64,000 bases of DNA from Aplysia californica (GCF_000002075.1 NW_004797422.1:1214182-1278181); one strand, 5' to 3'; shown: positions 36,588 through 47,090, numbered from the stretch's first letter. Notes: a model not told the origin generated them from the letters alone. Numbers and translations: made by a program.

Positions 36588-39500
36588 CATGTGCATGCGC
36601 ACACCCATGCACACAATCTCTCACACATCCTCTCTCCACACATACCTGTACTCATAAACATAACAATATTACAGTATGCTTGCACTCACAAACAGACTCA
36701 CTGTCACATGCATAATATCAGGTAAAGTTGTTCCTGCATCCGATCAGGACATTGGGGATTGCCTTGTTAGTGAGACAACTTCCTGGGCCTTTGGCATATT
36801 GTGGTAGGGTGGCTAGTTCCTTTCCATGCCACCTTTACTTCCCAACTCGAAGTCAGGTACCCATTACTGCTGGGTGGGCAGGAGGGGGCGAAAAAAATTT
36901 GTGTCCAAACCGAGGCTTGAACTCAGACTTGCCTATTATAAATGAATAATAATTGTTAACAGTATTACTCTTAAGCTAGATGCATAATCATCCCATTGAT
37001 ATTCTGATGTTTCATGTTTTAATGGTCATTAGAATACATCTATTACAAGATGATTAAGATAGTAGGATTTTAATGGATGATAGTAAAAATGCCTTCTGTA
37101 TATCACATAACATGTATCTGTTAATGTAGCTTTCATTTAGTACAGTTGTTGTCTGATGGATCTCCTCCTTTTCTGCTCTCTAGTAATGGTCTGTCGTCTG
37201 CTTTCGTCTCCATTTTATGCCCCCCACCCCCTAACCTCCTTTGTCTCCTCCTCTGGGCTCCTGACTCTTTCTGCAGCCTTTCTACTGCTACTCCGTGGCT
37301 CCTTCTTACTGCTGTATTTCACCACACCCCTGATCTTCTGGTAGGAAAGATCTACACCTGTCCTTCTCAGACAAGGGTGAAATATCTTGGAGGGCCCGTA
37401 TGCAAGTTGTGCACGTTAAAGATCCCTTGGTGGTCTAAAATCGATAAGAGTAGGCTTCGGCCGCCACCCGGGCAAAATTAAAAATTTCCTACCAAATGAA
37501 AAATTTAATGTGTCCTGCGTGCTCATATGACCTTTATGCAGTTGCGAGCGCCGTAAAACACTTACTAAAATAAAAAACCCACTTTCATTGTCGGTACAGT
37601 ATTTTCAAACTTTTTGCTTTCTCTGTCTAGCATGATAGGCTGTCTCGCAGTCTCACCAGACAATCATCTGACTGGATTGAAGCTCGTAAACAGCAAAACC
37701 AGTCAGAAGAGGAATGGAGATGGAAAAATGTGAGTACTTTACTGAAAGTTAAAAAATGGCTTTAGACCACATCATTTGTTTCGGGATTTTAAATTTGAAA
37801 AATCTTGAATGGCATGAGAATCCTTTGGACAGAAGTGACACTCACATATGCTTATGTGGTCCATGCATAACAATAAACCATTGTACAACGTAAGCTGTTC
37901 GGAAAATTTCTTGTTACTTTGCTTTTCCTAGCTCAATGAAGTGTCATTTGCAGCCTTGTGATTAGGCTACTGGATCTGTAATTGTGAGATTGAGAGTTCG
38001 AGGGTATGAGTCTCAGTTCGGTCCAACGTTGCGTCCTTGGGAAAGACACTTTACATAAATTTTCTATTTGGCTCGGTCCTTTCAGAGATGGACATTAAAC
38101 TCGGAGGTCCTGCATCTTGAATAACCTTATAGTGTTGACAGGGCTGTTAGGCCAGCCTCACATAGGACATGTAGTGAAACGTGTAATGTGAAACATGAAA
38201 CTATAAATGTGAAACTAGAAACATCAGGCAATCACATAGGACCGGCGTGTGGCGAAATACGAAACGAGAAACAACACCAATTCAGAAGTAGGCCTACGTC
38301 ATGATAATTCAGTTGACATAATGGACTCGTCAGATGAAGATACATTGATGATCTTAGTTCTACTGAGAAAGCGCAGAAAAAGAAGAAAGCACAGCTTATG
38401 GTCTCGAGAGCATTTCCTTTTGAGAACAGAGGAAAATACACAAGAACCCTAGGATGATGGACTCTTTCAATTATTTTAGAAAGTCATATGGCATCGATGA
38501 ATTCATAGAAAGAGTAAAGAGATGCATTTAAAGAGTGAAAATGGATGGGAAAAACAAATTAATGCTGAATGAAGAAAAAATTGAAACCATTCTATTTGGG
38601 AGTTTAAAAAACCTTAATGATGTTGATAGAAGCCTGTTAGAAATTGAAAATACTAACTTATCCTTTTCTAACAAGGTCAAGAATCCAGGTATCTTTTTAA
38701 ATTCAGATATGTCCATGAACAACCAAGTAAATCATGTTATTCGATGTATGTACCTTGATCTCAGGAGAATTAGCAAGGTAAGGCACCTTATTTCAACCAA
38801 TGTTGCATGCATGATCTCTGTCTCTTTTGTCTTGTCAAAACTTAGATAGCGAAAACACGGCCTCGCAGGCACTTGCGGCCTTCCGACCACGTGGTATGGG
38901 TGAAATCGGGGTAATTCTGATCACTGTTTCTTGGCTCTTTCGCTATAAAACTCCAAATGCCGTACACCTTGTGAAAGTTCAGCTTTTCCTCGTTACAATG
39001 ATGTAAGTTTTTTATATTATATCCGATTATTAGGAGCTGGAGAATCGCCGAGGAAAGCAAAGCCCCTCGCGGTCGGAATGCGTGGCCGGCTGGTTCAAAA
39101 AGTGACACGCATGCATTCAAATGCTTCGCGGAACCAGGGATGATTAAATACCGTCTTTCCATTGGCTGAGAACTGTAAAGCTTTGAACGGTCTTTCCCGT
39201 GGTATATTTTTTGGCCTTTGGAGTTTAAATAGAAAGCTTTTAAAAATACTGTCAAAATTTTCAAAGATCATTTTTTTACATAAAATATGTAAAATACTGG
39301 CTCAAAAAAGGTGTAATTGAAAGATCAGTTCAGCTTGGAATTATTTTGCATCAATCCTTCCGCGAGACTTGGAAAGCATGCGACCCCCCATGCGGGGTAC
39401 ACTACAGTAAAGAGCTGACTTCTCTGGCACTGACCAGATGACAAGGACATGTGGTTACTTGAGGGAGGCATTGCGCTGCCAAGAGCAAAATGCTCGGAGC

Positions 39501-40600
39501 TAAAGGGATTTGAAAACAACAACAACAACAACATAGAGCCGACTCGGTCGCACCGGTGCGAAGCTGGCCGGGTCAACGCTCTGTGTTTTTGTTGAAATAA
39601 CGACAGATCATCGTGTTTGATGCGATAAAATACTGATTTGTAATGATCTCACAGTCTTGAAAAAAAATAGGCTCCATATACTTGTTATAGTGATTGTACT
39701 CTGTTAATGTGGAGATGTTTAGTGTACTTGGTACTCTTTTATTGTCTGTTAAACATGAGGTTGCAGCCAGTGACTGACTTTAACAAATTTTATCAAATTT
39801 TAAACAACTTCCATTTCTTAAAAATTGACTGAGAGGTTAAAGAATGGTACCAAAATGCTCAATAGATATATAGGCCTTTCAAAGGGAACAGATAGATTTG
39901 GCATACAGCTACTCTGAAATTTTAGTTTCTGGTACCTACAAAACTTGACTACTGTAATTCTCTGTTCTGTCTGGTATCTCGTGTGAACGAATGAGGAAAT
40001 TGCAAGTCGCCCAAAATAACACCGCAAGACTAGCGCTGAAGAAAAAAAAGAAAGATTGTGCATTAAAAATGTTAAAAAGCTTTGCATTGGCTTCCAGTTG
40101 ATAAAAGAATCCAGTATAAAGTTTCTACCATGTGTTTTTAATGTCTTAACGATAAAACCCCATCCTATCTATCTGAGCTTTTACATTGTATGTTCCATCT
40201 CGTCAGTTACGGTCATCCGCAGATGCAACAAAATTCAGAGCCCCTAGAATGAAATTAGGATCTTTTGGCGAGAAAAGTTACTCATTTTTTGGCCCAAAAA
40301 TCTGGAACACCTTGCCTCAAGATTTCAGAGAAATATAACAAATTTTTATACATTCAAGCGATTGCTCAAGACTAATTTGTTAAATTTTTAAGTTATATTA
40401 TGTACGTAAGTGATTATGGTTTTTTTAAATATAGTTAATGTATAGTTGTTAAAATTCTTTTTTATGTGGTTGAACTGGTTTTTCTTGTTTCTGTGAAATA
40501 TTTATTCTTGTGTGAATGATTATGTGATTGGTGTAAAGCACTCAGAGCATACTAGTACGGGATAGATCGCTATAAAGATACAATCTATTTTTAAAATTAC

Positions 40601-40661
<61 letters not shown>

Positions 40662-43600
40662 AGTTTTCTGTAGATTTCTAATAGTCCATTCTGAAAGACC
40701 AATGCTTACTTCTTGGTGATACGGCGATCAATGAAAAGCTGAGATAGATAAGCCCCAAATTTATAGTTGGGCGACTCTTGTGTTAACATGTACACTGTAC
40801 AGTATTTTTATAAATCTTTTGAACTAAGCTTTAAAACTGATCTTTTACACTTAGACTTTGCTAATTTTGATACACTGATTCTGAATAGCACAATATTTTT
40901 TCAAAATAAAAATGCGGACTTCTCGTGTGCCTTCGACAAGGTATGGCGCACGAGGTTAATGGAGAAGATGATTGAGACCCACTCCCAGCCGCATCACCCA
41001 ATGGATAGGTTCGTTCCTCAGAGACAGATACGCCTGTGTCAAGCACGGCAATGCAACAAGCAGGCTTCGCCGTTTCGAGCAGGGAGTACCCCTGGGCAGC
41101 GTCCTGTCCCCCACACTGTTCCTTGTCTTCAGTGATGATATTGAAGCAGGCCTGCCTGAAGCTGTGAAGACGGGACTCTATGCTAATGACTATACAATAT
41201 ACACCACCAACGAAGACATAAATCAGGCTGAAAACAGTGTCCAAGCAGCCATAAACTCACTTGAGCAGTGGGCAAGACAAAACAAGATGGAGATCAGTAC
41301 GGAGAAAACAGAGTGCACCCTCTTCACCACCAGCACCCACGAGGCCAAGCGAAAACCAGCACTCTCACTCAAAGGCTCCCCCATCACCTTCAACACCAAC
41401 CCCACCTTACTTGCGGTCACACTTGATCGTACTCTATCCCCCAACGCCCACATCCAAAACCTTGAGCTAAAATTGTCAAGTAGACTTCCACCATTGAAAG
41501 CCCTTACAGGCACCACCTGGGGTGCCTCAAGGGAATGCATAAAGCCAATATATAATGCTACTTGTCGGTCAGCTATCGACTATTGTGCCCCTGCCTACAT
41601 GCCTCTTGCCAAACCCTCCAACCTGCAGCAACTGGAAAGAAAGCAGAATGAAGCAGCAAGAATCATCGTGTGGACAGCCTCCTCATTGAAGCGGACATTT
41701 TACCACTAAGGCATAGAGCTGATACCTTGACTGCCATCTCACTCGAGAAGTCCATGCGTCTGCTTGCAACGAACCAATGCAGAGCCTCCGCAACAAAATC
41801 AGTGCCCATGCGGACAGGCAAGTCGAACTAAAGAAAGCATGCCCAGAACCTCATAGCCGAAACTGAACTGGATACGTACCCACGTGAGGAGCTGGTTGTT
41901 TTATCCCCCACACAACCGTGGAAGGCTGCATCATGCAACGTGACTTTTAGCACCGATCTTGTCGTCGACTGCAAGCATGCTAATGAACCAGCCATCAGGA
42001 AAGCAGCAGCAGAGGCTACAGTTTGATCGCTCCCCCTGCCTGATGTAGAAGTATGGACTGACAGTTCAGCTAAGCACGGTACCGAGTATGGAGGCAGTGG
42101 AATACTGATCAAGACCGGTGATACCGAACTCAACCAATGTGTACCCACGGGCCAGTATTGTTCCAGCTACAGGGCCGAGCTTGTAGCTCTCGACACAGCG
42201 CTGGACATTCTTGTGGCACTACATACAGCAGGCAGCCTTCCGAACAGTGTACGCATCCATGTATACACTGATTCTAGGCCTCTCATACGGCCCTACCAAC
42301 GAATCGGAAAAGGTGGCGTGCTCAATCTGGCAGCATCTGCACACCCTTTGTCAACGCTCCGAATGTTCCATCCACTTACAGTGGATTCCAGGCCTCGCTG
42401 GACTGGCTGGGAATGAGGAAGTTGCAGTGGCGTGGCTCTCCAAGCGCAAATGGCGCCATGGCGCCACCCTTTGAAATGGAGAAGGGATTTTCAAAAAAGG
42501 GAATACGATTTTCCAAAACTTAACAAAATATCACAATATTTTTTTCTAACAAATCTCTTATTCAGTGGTCATCCCTAAGTGCGCCAGTCTTTAGTTAAGG
42601 TGTCTATAATTAGGCTAATGGGAGGAGGGCGGGTAAGCCTCCCGTTGCCAGTCACAAGGGTCTCTCCGCGTCTTTCGTTCCCTACGTCTGACGTCACCGA
42701 GGGCGCCGAGCCCAGGTCGGCGCTACCTGAATCAATGTCTCTGCCTGAACCCATCTGGGTGTTCATTGTTTAGGTGTGAAGTCTGGTCAAAATAATTCAA
42801 AATCATCTATAAACTATCTGATTCAATCAGTTGAAAACAGGGTTCTCTTTTCTAGAAAAGCAAAAAAAAAATGTTTAAATACCCCATCCAGACGTTTGAC
42901 GGAAGACACAAACGATATCACTCAGAACACAACTCAGCCAAAAATGCTAAAACCGGTACTCCCATTACACAGAGAGATTGTACTGTTGGGCCGAAGGGCC
43001 AAGATGGTTTTGGCGCCTGTGTGGTAGGGAGGGGATGGAGTGGTAGTTAGCCTGGACATGGCGTGGTTGGGAACTGTCTAAAAATAGGTTTTATTGTCTG
43101 CTTTTTAGAAACCAGAATCGCAAGTGAATCAGGGAATGGGGTCATTATGTCAAGACGCCCCAAGGGCAATAGTGCATGCGCGTTCTTGACTGTGAATGTG
43201 TGCTTTTCTGTTGATCTGTGGGAAGTTATTGTTTTGTGTGTGATTATGATGTGATGTGATTGTGCGCATCTTAAGCGCCGAACTTGGTTCTTTATCATCA
43301 GACCTCTCTCTATATATAAAAGATTGTACCGACACTTATTTATTCTTCTCGCATGGAGGTAGGTGGCCCTGTATCAATATTAAAATCAAACGAAGAGGCG
43401 TATAGTAGGTCTACAGTTTATAGGCCTGTAATAAGTAGGCAATACTATTCCTGTGCATAAATTTGTTCTTGGCGCCACCTTCTCTGGAAGTGATGCCACA
43501 CCCCTGGGAAGTTGACAGCATCGCCAAAGAAGCAACAGCGCTCGCCCTGATTGACTCGCCAATCGATTTCTTGACAGCTAAAGCCGTCATCCACCGATCG

Positions 43601-44709
43601 ACCCGAGCAAAGTGGAAGAGAGAGGCTAAACCCAAACTGCCATTTGCTCAGCCACCATCACACCAGCTTGAGGCCTCGCTCAGACGACAGGACCGCTGGC
43701 TTCTCTCCCAAATGAGAACTGGTGGAAAATCACCCAAGCTGAGATCATATCTCCACAAAATTGCGCCAGCAGACAACCCAGATCCGAACTGTCGAGCCTG
43801 CAAGGAGGAGGACAAAACTATGAACCATGTGTTCCTGAGATGTCCCGCCAGCTATCGTGCCAGAACCCGTCTGCTGGGACATTTCAGTAACCCACTTTCA
43901 GCACTTTTTAAGGACCTCTGGGCAAATGTTGAGTTCCTACGTGCTGTCGGCATCGCTGACCGTTTATGAAGTCACAGCGCCAGAAAAGAGAGAGAGAGAG
44001 AGAGAGAAATATAAATGTTGAAGGAAATTTTGTAACCCCAATTTTGTTCCCCTCTTAATGAAAACGTCAAAGGAAGCCGGCGGGAGTCGACTGTCACCAC
44101 CAGTGTGGCTTGCTTGAGTCCTGGTCAGTGGCCACACGCTACACAAAAAATGAACATGTTCATTTCACCTCAACATGTGTTGAAACGCATTTCACGTTAT
44201 AAGTTTCAAGCCACGTCCTATGTGCAGGCTGCCATTAAAATCTTTATTGTCATTCTTTGTCACTCGCGTTTCATGTTTCAGATTTCAGATTTCTCATTTC
44301 ACCTCATGTCCTATGTGAGGCCGGCCTCAGACCTATACCATTTCACATATTTCCCAGTGAAGAGGGTAACTGATGTAAAATCAGAGAAATAAAGTGGTGA
44401 ATCTAACAGCATGATGATATATTGCAATCATAATTATGAGTGGATACGCACATACGTAATGCATAAACATAGTATAGGATTTTTTTGTTTGTATTGTATT
44501 TGATTATATTATATATATATGCATGAATGTTGTAAGCAATATCCTAGGTGTTCAAGTAACTATACTTTTATATATTGTTACTCTAGGTTGGATATGCAGC
44601 AGCCCATGGAAGTCATGAACGGACGTATGCACACCACGTGCAGAAAAATGTTGATCAACCAAGATACATGTATCCGGTAGAAAAATATGCTCAGTCTTCC
44701 GCAGCGTGA
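27953..44709 (+). CDS. Coiled-coil protein of 366 residues, not identified (9 coding exons)
   Basis: I do not recognise this gene. Exons 27953-27976, 29257-29412, 29978-30105, 30671-30900, 31539-31696, 32264-32377, 36251-36319, 37631-37729 and 44587-44709 join without a phase break (1101 nt including stop). The start MASKQSLQ is the first ATG before a clean GTAAGA donor. Residues 9-60 form a heptad-rich helix. About 61-100 are a low-complexity acidic and Gly/Lys linker. About 104-200 and 233-326 are further Glu/Gln/Lys/Arg-rich coiled coil, and the tail (327-366) is His/Tyr-rich, ending YAQSSAA. There is no signal peptide or membrane segment. Such proteins are often centrosomal, ciliary or adaptor scaffolds, but that is only a class expectation. 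The donor after exon 6 (GTCTGT) is weak. Intron 6 holds an intact piggyBac and intron 8 a 6 kb transposon nest. Confidence 0.8.
28632..28784. repeat. GA-rich microsatellite
   Basis: A GAGA tract with AAAG and ATCAG interruptions, followed by a poly-G run at about 28797. It lies in intron 1 of the coiled-coil gene. Confidence 0.9.
29655..29712 (+). mobile_element. SINE tail remnant
   Basis: CACTTACATGACC followed by GTGCCGTAAAACACC resembles the shared tail of SINE families A-C, without a recognisable body. Confidence 0.4.
30281..30420. repeat. CT-rich microsatellite
   Basis: An imperfect CT tract with TTTC interruptions in intron 3 of the coiled-coil gene. Confidence 0.9.
32441..32562. repeat. 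CA dinucleotide microsatellite
   Basis: A long CA run with minor interruptions. It lies about 65 bp after exon 6 of the coiled-coil gene. Confidence 0.95.
32842..36011 (+). mobile_element. Complete-looking piggyBac transposon
   Basis: TTAA (32842-32845) and TTAA (36008-36011) flank a 3162 bp element with perfect 13 bp inverted ends, CCCCTTCACTGCT and AGCAGTGAAGGGG. Just inside the left end lie two near-palindromes of 17 bp built on GACGTAG/CTACGTC (32864-32880 and 32910-32926), possible transposase binding sites. The right end has none, so the ends are asymmetric. It encodes a full two-exon transposase. It sits in intron 6 of the coiled-coil gene in the same orientation. Perfect ends plus an open reading frame suggest recent activity. 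Confidence 0.93.
33153..35588 (+). CDS. piggyBac transposase, two exons, 605 residues
   Basis: This DDD transposase would cut and paste at TTAA. Exon 1 is 33153-33345 (64 codons plus one base) and exon 2 is 33964-35588. The GTAAAC donor and CACCCAG acceptor keep the frame through a shared Glu codon. Residues 1-65 are acidic (Asp/Glu/Ser-rich). Residues 75-100 are an Arg-Gly repeat. The DDE_Tnp_1_7 core follows, with the expected acids at D285 (AIDESLM), D373 (FVDNWYTS) and D464/D467 (GSVDRHDQ), matching D268, D346, D447 and D450 of the moth enzyme. The C-terminus has the Cys-rich domain (CRVC, CPDC, CLSGC). The intron holds two AGATCT-repeat clusters. No inactivating change was seen. Confidence 0.92.
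36529..36602. repeat. CA dinucleotide microsatellite
   Basis: A CA run with a few substitutions, in intron 7 of the coiled-coil gene. Confidence 0.9.
36725..36945 (-). mobile_element. Possible tRNA-derived SINE, inverted
   Basis: On the minus strand there is a box B-like GTTCAAGCCTCGG, then AATGGGTACCTGACTTCGAG and GTAAAGGTGGCATGG, a block typical of some invertebrate tRNA-SINE bodies. No second copy in the window confirms it. Confidence 0.4.
37160..37565 (+). mobile_element. SINE family A, 5' truncated
   Basis: It matches 12125-12530, from TCTGTCGTCTGCTTTCG through GTGCACGTTAAAGATC to the tail TATGCAGTTGCGAGCGCC. The tRNA head is missing. It lies just upstream of exon 8 of the coiled-coil gene. 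Confidence 0.75.
37935..38135 (+). mobile_element. SINE with conserved core, related to 51653-52008
   Basis: CAACGTTGCGTCCTTGGGAA and GACACTTTACATAAATTTTC match the core of the copy at 51653. The tRNA head is degraded (GAGAGTTCGAGGG near 37991). Confidence 0.5.
38470..40665 (+). mobile_element. L2/CR1-type LINE fragment, split by an insertion
   Basis: The left part (about 38470-38843) codes the late reverse transcriptase region (LNEEKIETILFGS, LSFSNKVKNPGIFLNSDMSM, STNVACMISVSFVLSKL). The right part resumes at about 39939 with KLDYCNSL, then VAQNNTARLALKKKKKD and FGPKIWNTLP. It ends with GATCGCTATAAAGATACAAT and an (ATT)n tail at 40599-40658, the usual L2/CR1 3' end. It is 5' truncated with several frame breaks, so inactive. 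Confidence 0.75.
38844..39938. mobile_element. Unidentified 1.1 kb insertion with 8 bp duplication
   Basis: The L2/CR1 coding match stops at CAAAACTT (38836-38843) and resumes at a second CAAAACTT (39939-39946). The 1095 bp between are unrelated to the LINE. No clear inverted ends, tail or transposase was seen. An 8 bp duplication would fit hAT or P-type elements, or a retroposed sequence. Confidence 0.5.
40905..43975 (+). mobile_element. RNase H-bearing LINE (I/Jockey group), decayed
   Basis: The reverse transcriptase begins about 40910 (DFSCAFDKVWRTRLMEKM), continues with ITQWIGSFLRDRYACVKHG and GVPLGSVLSPTLFLV, and has LYANDYTIYT where YADD is expected, so one catalytic Asp is Asn. The RNase H domain follows from about 42045 with VEVWTDSSAKHG, SSYRAELVALD and IHVYTDSR, preserving the Asp, Glu and Asp positions. 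The C-terminal region (43520-43969) contains the knuckle CRACKEED...HVFLRC. There is no endonuclease or ORF1. Several frameshifts and stops, the YAND change and an inserted hAT-like element make it inactive. Confidence 0.85.
42425..43506. mobile_element. hAT-like non-autonomous element inside the LINE
   Basis: It is flanked by the 8 bp direct repeat GGAAGTTG (42417-42424 and 43507-43514). The ends CAGTGGCGTGGC and GCCACACCCCTG are inverse with two mismatches, and CAG..CTG ends plus 8 bp duplication are hAT traits. GGCGCCACC occurs near each end. The 1082 bp has no transposase. The LINE RNase H reading breaks off at GNEEV before it and resumes at DSIAKEA after it. Confidence 0.8.
43988..44009. 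repeat. GA microsatellite at the LINE 3' end
   Basis: A short GA run just after the LINE stop codon, perhaps part of its 3' tail. Confidence 0.7.
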
Positions 44710-45084
44710 TTTACCTGACAAGGCCATCAATGCTTTTATGTACATTGGCAGATATCATTTCTTATGTTAATGTATTTTACATTAACTCAAACTTAGTTAA
44801 ACGAAAAAAAATTGTATGTATTTAAGTTGCCATACAGAATTGTTTTCCCTGTTTGGGAGATGTGACTCTTGCTGTTCAAGATCTGAATAGCAGATGTTTT
44901 CATTATTAACAGCCCAATAATGTGTCTTGAGCATTTTATACTTATTGAATATATTTTCATCAACATTCTTAACCGTAAAAGAAAAGCTGTGCCTTATGAA
45001 TACTTCTTCTTTTTCATGATACCACTAATGGAATTAATATATTTTCACTGTGAGCAACTGCAAGTTTCACATACATACGACATT

Positions 45085-45496
45085 GTGGAGTCAGGCACTC
45101 GTCAATTTTTGGGCATGTACAGTTATTGATATCTTCTGAAAGCTTATTCATTTGCTTTGCTTTCAATGAAAAAAAAAATCCATCTTGCTTGAATAGAAGC
45201 CGAGACATTTGCGATTGAAGAAAGTAGGGTAGCCTGGTTTCAGTGGTTGAATTAATGAGAAAATGGCCGCCAAAGTATGGTTACTTCAATAGCTTAAGAG
45301 TCCTTGAAAACTGAAAATTACATATTTTGTGCCTTTAAACTAGGTTTTTCAGTAAAATTTACTTGGAAATTCCTTTCCTTATGAACCTAAAAGGTGTTTA
45401 GCCCCCCAAAAAAATTTCAATAAAAATTGCCAAAGTGGTGGAAAAATGCCTTTTTCTTGGATTCCATTATTTTGACGAGCGCCTGATTTCACCATG
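45085..45496. mobile_element. Family-L MITE copy
   Basis: GTGGAGTCAGGCACTCGTCAA at the left is roughly mirrored by TTGACGAGCGCCTGATTTCACC at the right. Its inside shares TGAAAATTACATATTTTGTG (inverted) with the copy at 25741. It is more diverged than that copy. Confidence 0.55.
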
Positions 45497-45802
45497 ATGC
45501 CTCATAATATTTTCTTTGGGAGATACCATAATGTTCTCAGCAGGATTTTTAAAAAGCATTTTAAAATCTGCTACTACTAACAGATGAAACAGATGAAAAA
45601 CTGACAATAAAAGATCTTCTTGCAAAAAAATATTTATGTGTTGCATGAATGGTCTTGGATCCATGCTATGAATAGTTTTTGAAATGAGACTTTTTATCAA
45701 AAGGATAAACATTTTGTTTGCAAGATACATCACTACCTTTTTCACTTATCAAACAGAGGAGTGACCTATAATCCAACGTTCTTCTCCAAGATGCTTCTCT
45801 AT

Positions 45803-45963
45803 TTAACCCTTTGCGGTCACTTGGCGCAATAATGCGCCTGTAAAAGTTATCCATTCCAGTCACATTCTGCGCCAGGCCGAGAAATCCATTGCTGTCACCC
45901 TCCTGACTGGGTGACCAGAGAGGGTATTTTGTACTGCTGACTGTGTGACTGCAAAAGTGTTAA
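45803..45963. mobile_element. piggyBac-type MITE with TTAA flanks (153 bp)
   Basis: TTAA then CCCTTTGCGGTCAC at the left is mirrored by GTGACTGCAAAAGTG then TTAA at the right. It is non-coding. The ends resemble those of other TTAA elements in the window only in general style. Confidence 0.65.
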
Positions 45964-46523
45964 GAATAGATTTTTGAGTATTTTTCTATAGGGGTGTCTT
46001 ACAAGCTCCTCAGTGTTACTTTCCCAGGACATTTTCCCTGTAAAGTATCTGTTAGATCTCTTGTCTTTCAGGTCTTTTATTTTATACCAGTAAGTGCATC
46101 TTTTATTGGACTGGAATCAGTTCTGAATTTTATATAATTGGCTTTGCTCTTCTTTTGACTATCAACTTTTATGTGCCTTTGACAAGCTCTGTGTGCACTT
46201 GGAACCTAAGAGTTTTGGTTAATCTCTGGATCACAAGGTGTTCGATTCTACCATCTTGGAGATACAAGGTGTAAAGGCCTGAAGCACTCAGCATGGGACA
46301 GAGTCTAGACAGTATAATTGGCACCTGAGGCGAGTACCAGTATTCATTTATAGGCCTCATGACACCAGTGATTTTTTTAAAAAACGTGCCATCATTGAAC
46401 AACGAATTGTTGGGGCTAAGGAACCTCGAAGGCCAGTTGATGTCAAATACTCATAGTGTGTACATTTGCACAAAACAAGCCCTTTTTAATTGTGAAAAAT
46501 GTCTTTATCCTTGTGTTTTTTAG

Positions 46524-46598
46524 CTTGCATCACTTCCAAAAGAAATACCTACTCTGAATTTAACCCTCAGCAACATTTCTAGTTAGGAAGTCTTCAGG
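46524..46598 (+). other. Candidate alternative 3' exon of the coiled-coil gene
   Basis: The stretch lies between TTTTTAG and GTAAGT, so it has both splice signals. It reads LASLPKEIPTLNLTLSNISS then a stop at 46584-46586. A possible internal donor (CCG|GTAGAA) in the last exon of the coiled-coil gene would join to it in frame and replace the normal tail. There is no coding homology to confirm it, so it may be a chance exon-like sequence. Confidence 0.25.
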
Positions 46599-46820
46599 GT
46601 AAGTTTACATTGTGCAACTCTAGCAATTTTAATGCCAAAGTTCATTTTGCTTTTTGTAAATATTTACTATTTGATTGCTTAAAGATGCAATTGTATGCTT
46701 TTTAACAACCATGACATTCACAACATAATACACATTTGTCATAAATAATTCAGTCTCCTCTCATTAGATAATGTAAACTTGGAAGGCAACCTATTAAGTG
46801 TGGTATCCAACTTACAGTTA

Positions 46821-47018
46821 CAGTTGAACCTGCTTCAACGACCACCTGTTCAGGACAAACATTTGTACGAACGGCCACTTCCCACTTCCCTCTTGCATTT
46901 TTCTTCTATATTATATAATGACACTGTCCGAAAGTATCTCGATCTCTCTGACCCATGCTAAGATGACCACTTTTCTTCTCGACAATAGTCAGTTAATCGT
47001 CTTGGTCAGGTTCGACTG
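46821..47018. mobile_element. Family-E MITE copy
   Basis: CAGTTGAACCTG at the left and CAGGTTCGACTG at the right are flanked by TA. GACCACCTGTTC and AACGGCCACTTCCCACTT match 3295-3514. Confidence 0.75.
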
Positions 47019-47031
47019 TATGTTACCATAA

Positions 47032-47090
47032 ATGGATGGATGGATAGATAGATAGATAGATGGAAGGATAGAAATAGATAGATAGATATG
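47032..47090. repeat. GATG/GATA tetranucleotide repeat
   Basis: Several GGAT, GATA units in tandem with interruptions. Confidence 0.85.

Larger units (their letters stand above)
38150..44326. mobile_element. PIF/Harbinger-like element swollen by later insertions
   Basis: The left end GGCCAGCCTCACATAGG continues as ACATG. The right end is its inverse with one mismatch over 22 bp. TTA stands outside the left and TCA outside the right, a 3 bp target site as in PIF/Harbinger, with one difference. Repeated GTGAAAC motifs lie inside the left end, with GTTTCAC-type motifs inside the right. Near 38320 a frame reads MDSSDEDTLMILVLL then KRRKHSLWSREHF, like a Harbinger transposase N-terminus. The original element was probably short. 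Most of the 6.2 kb is LINE and other insertions. Confidence 0.6.
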
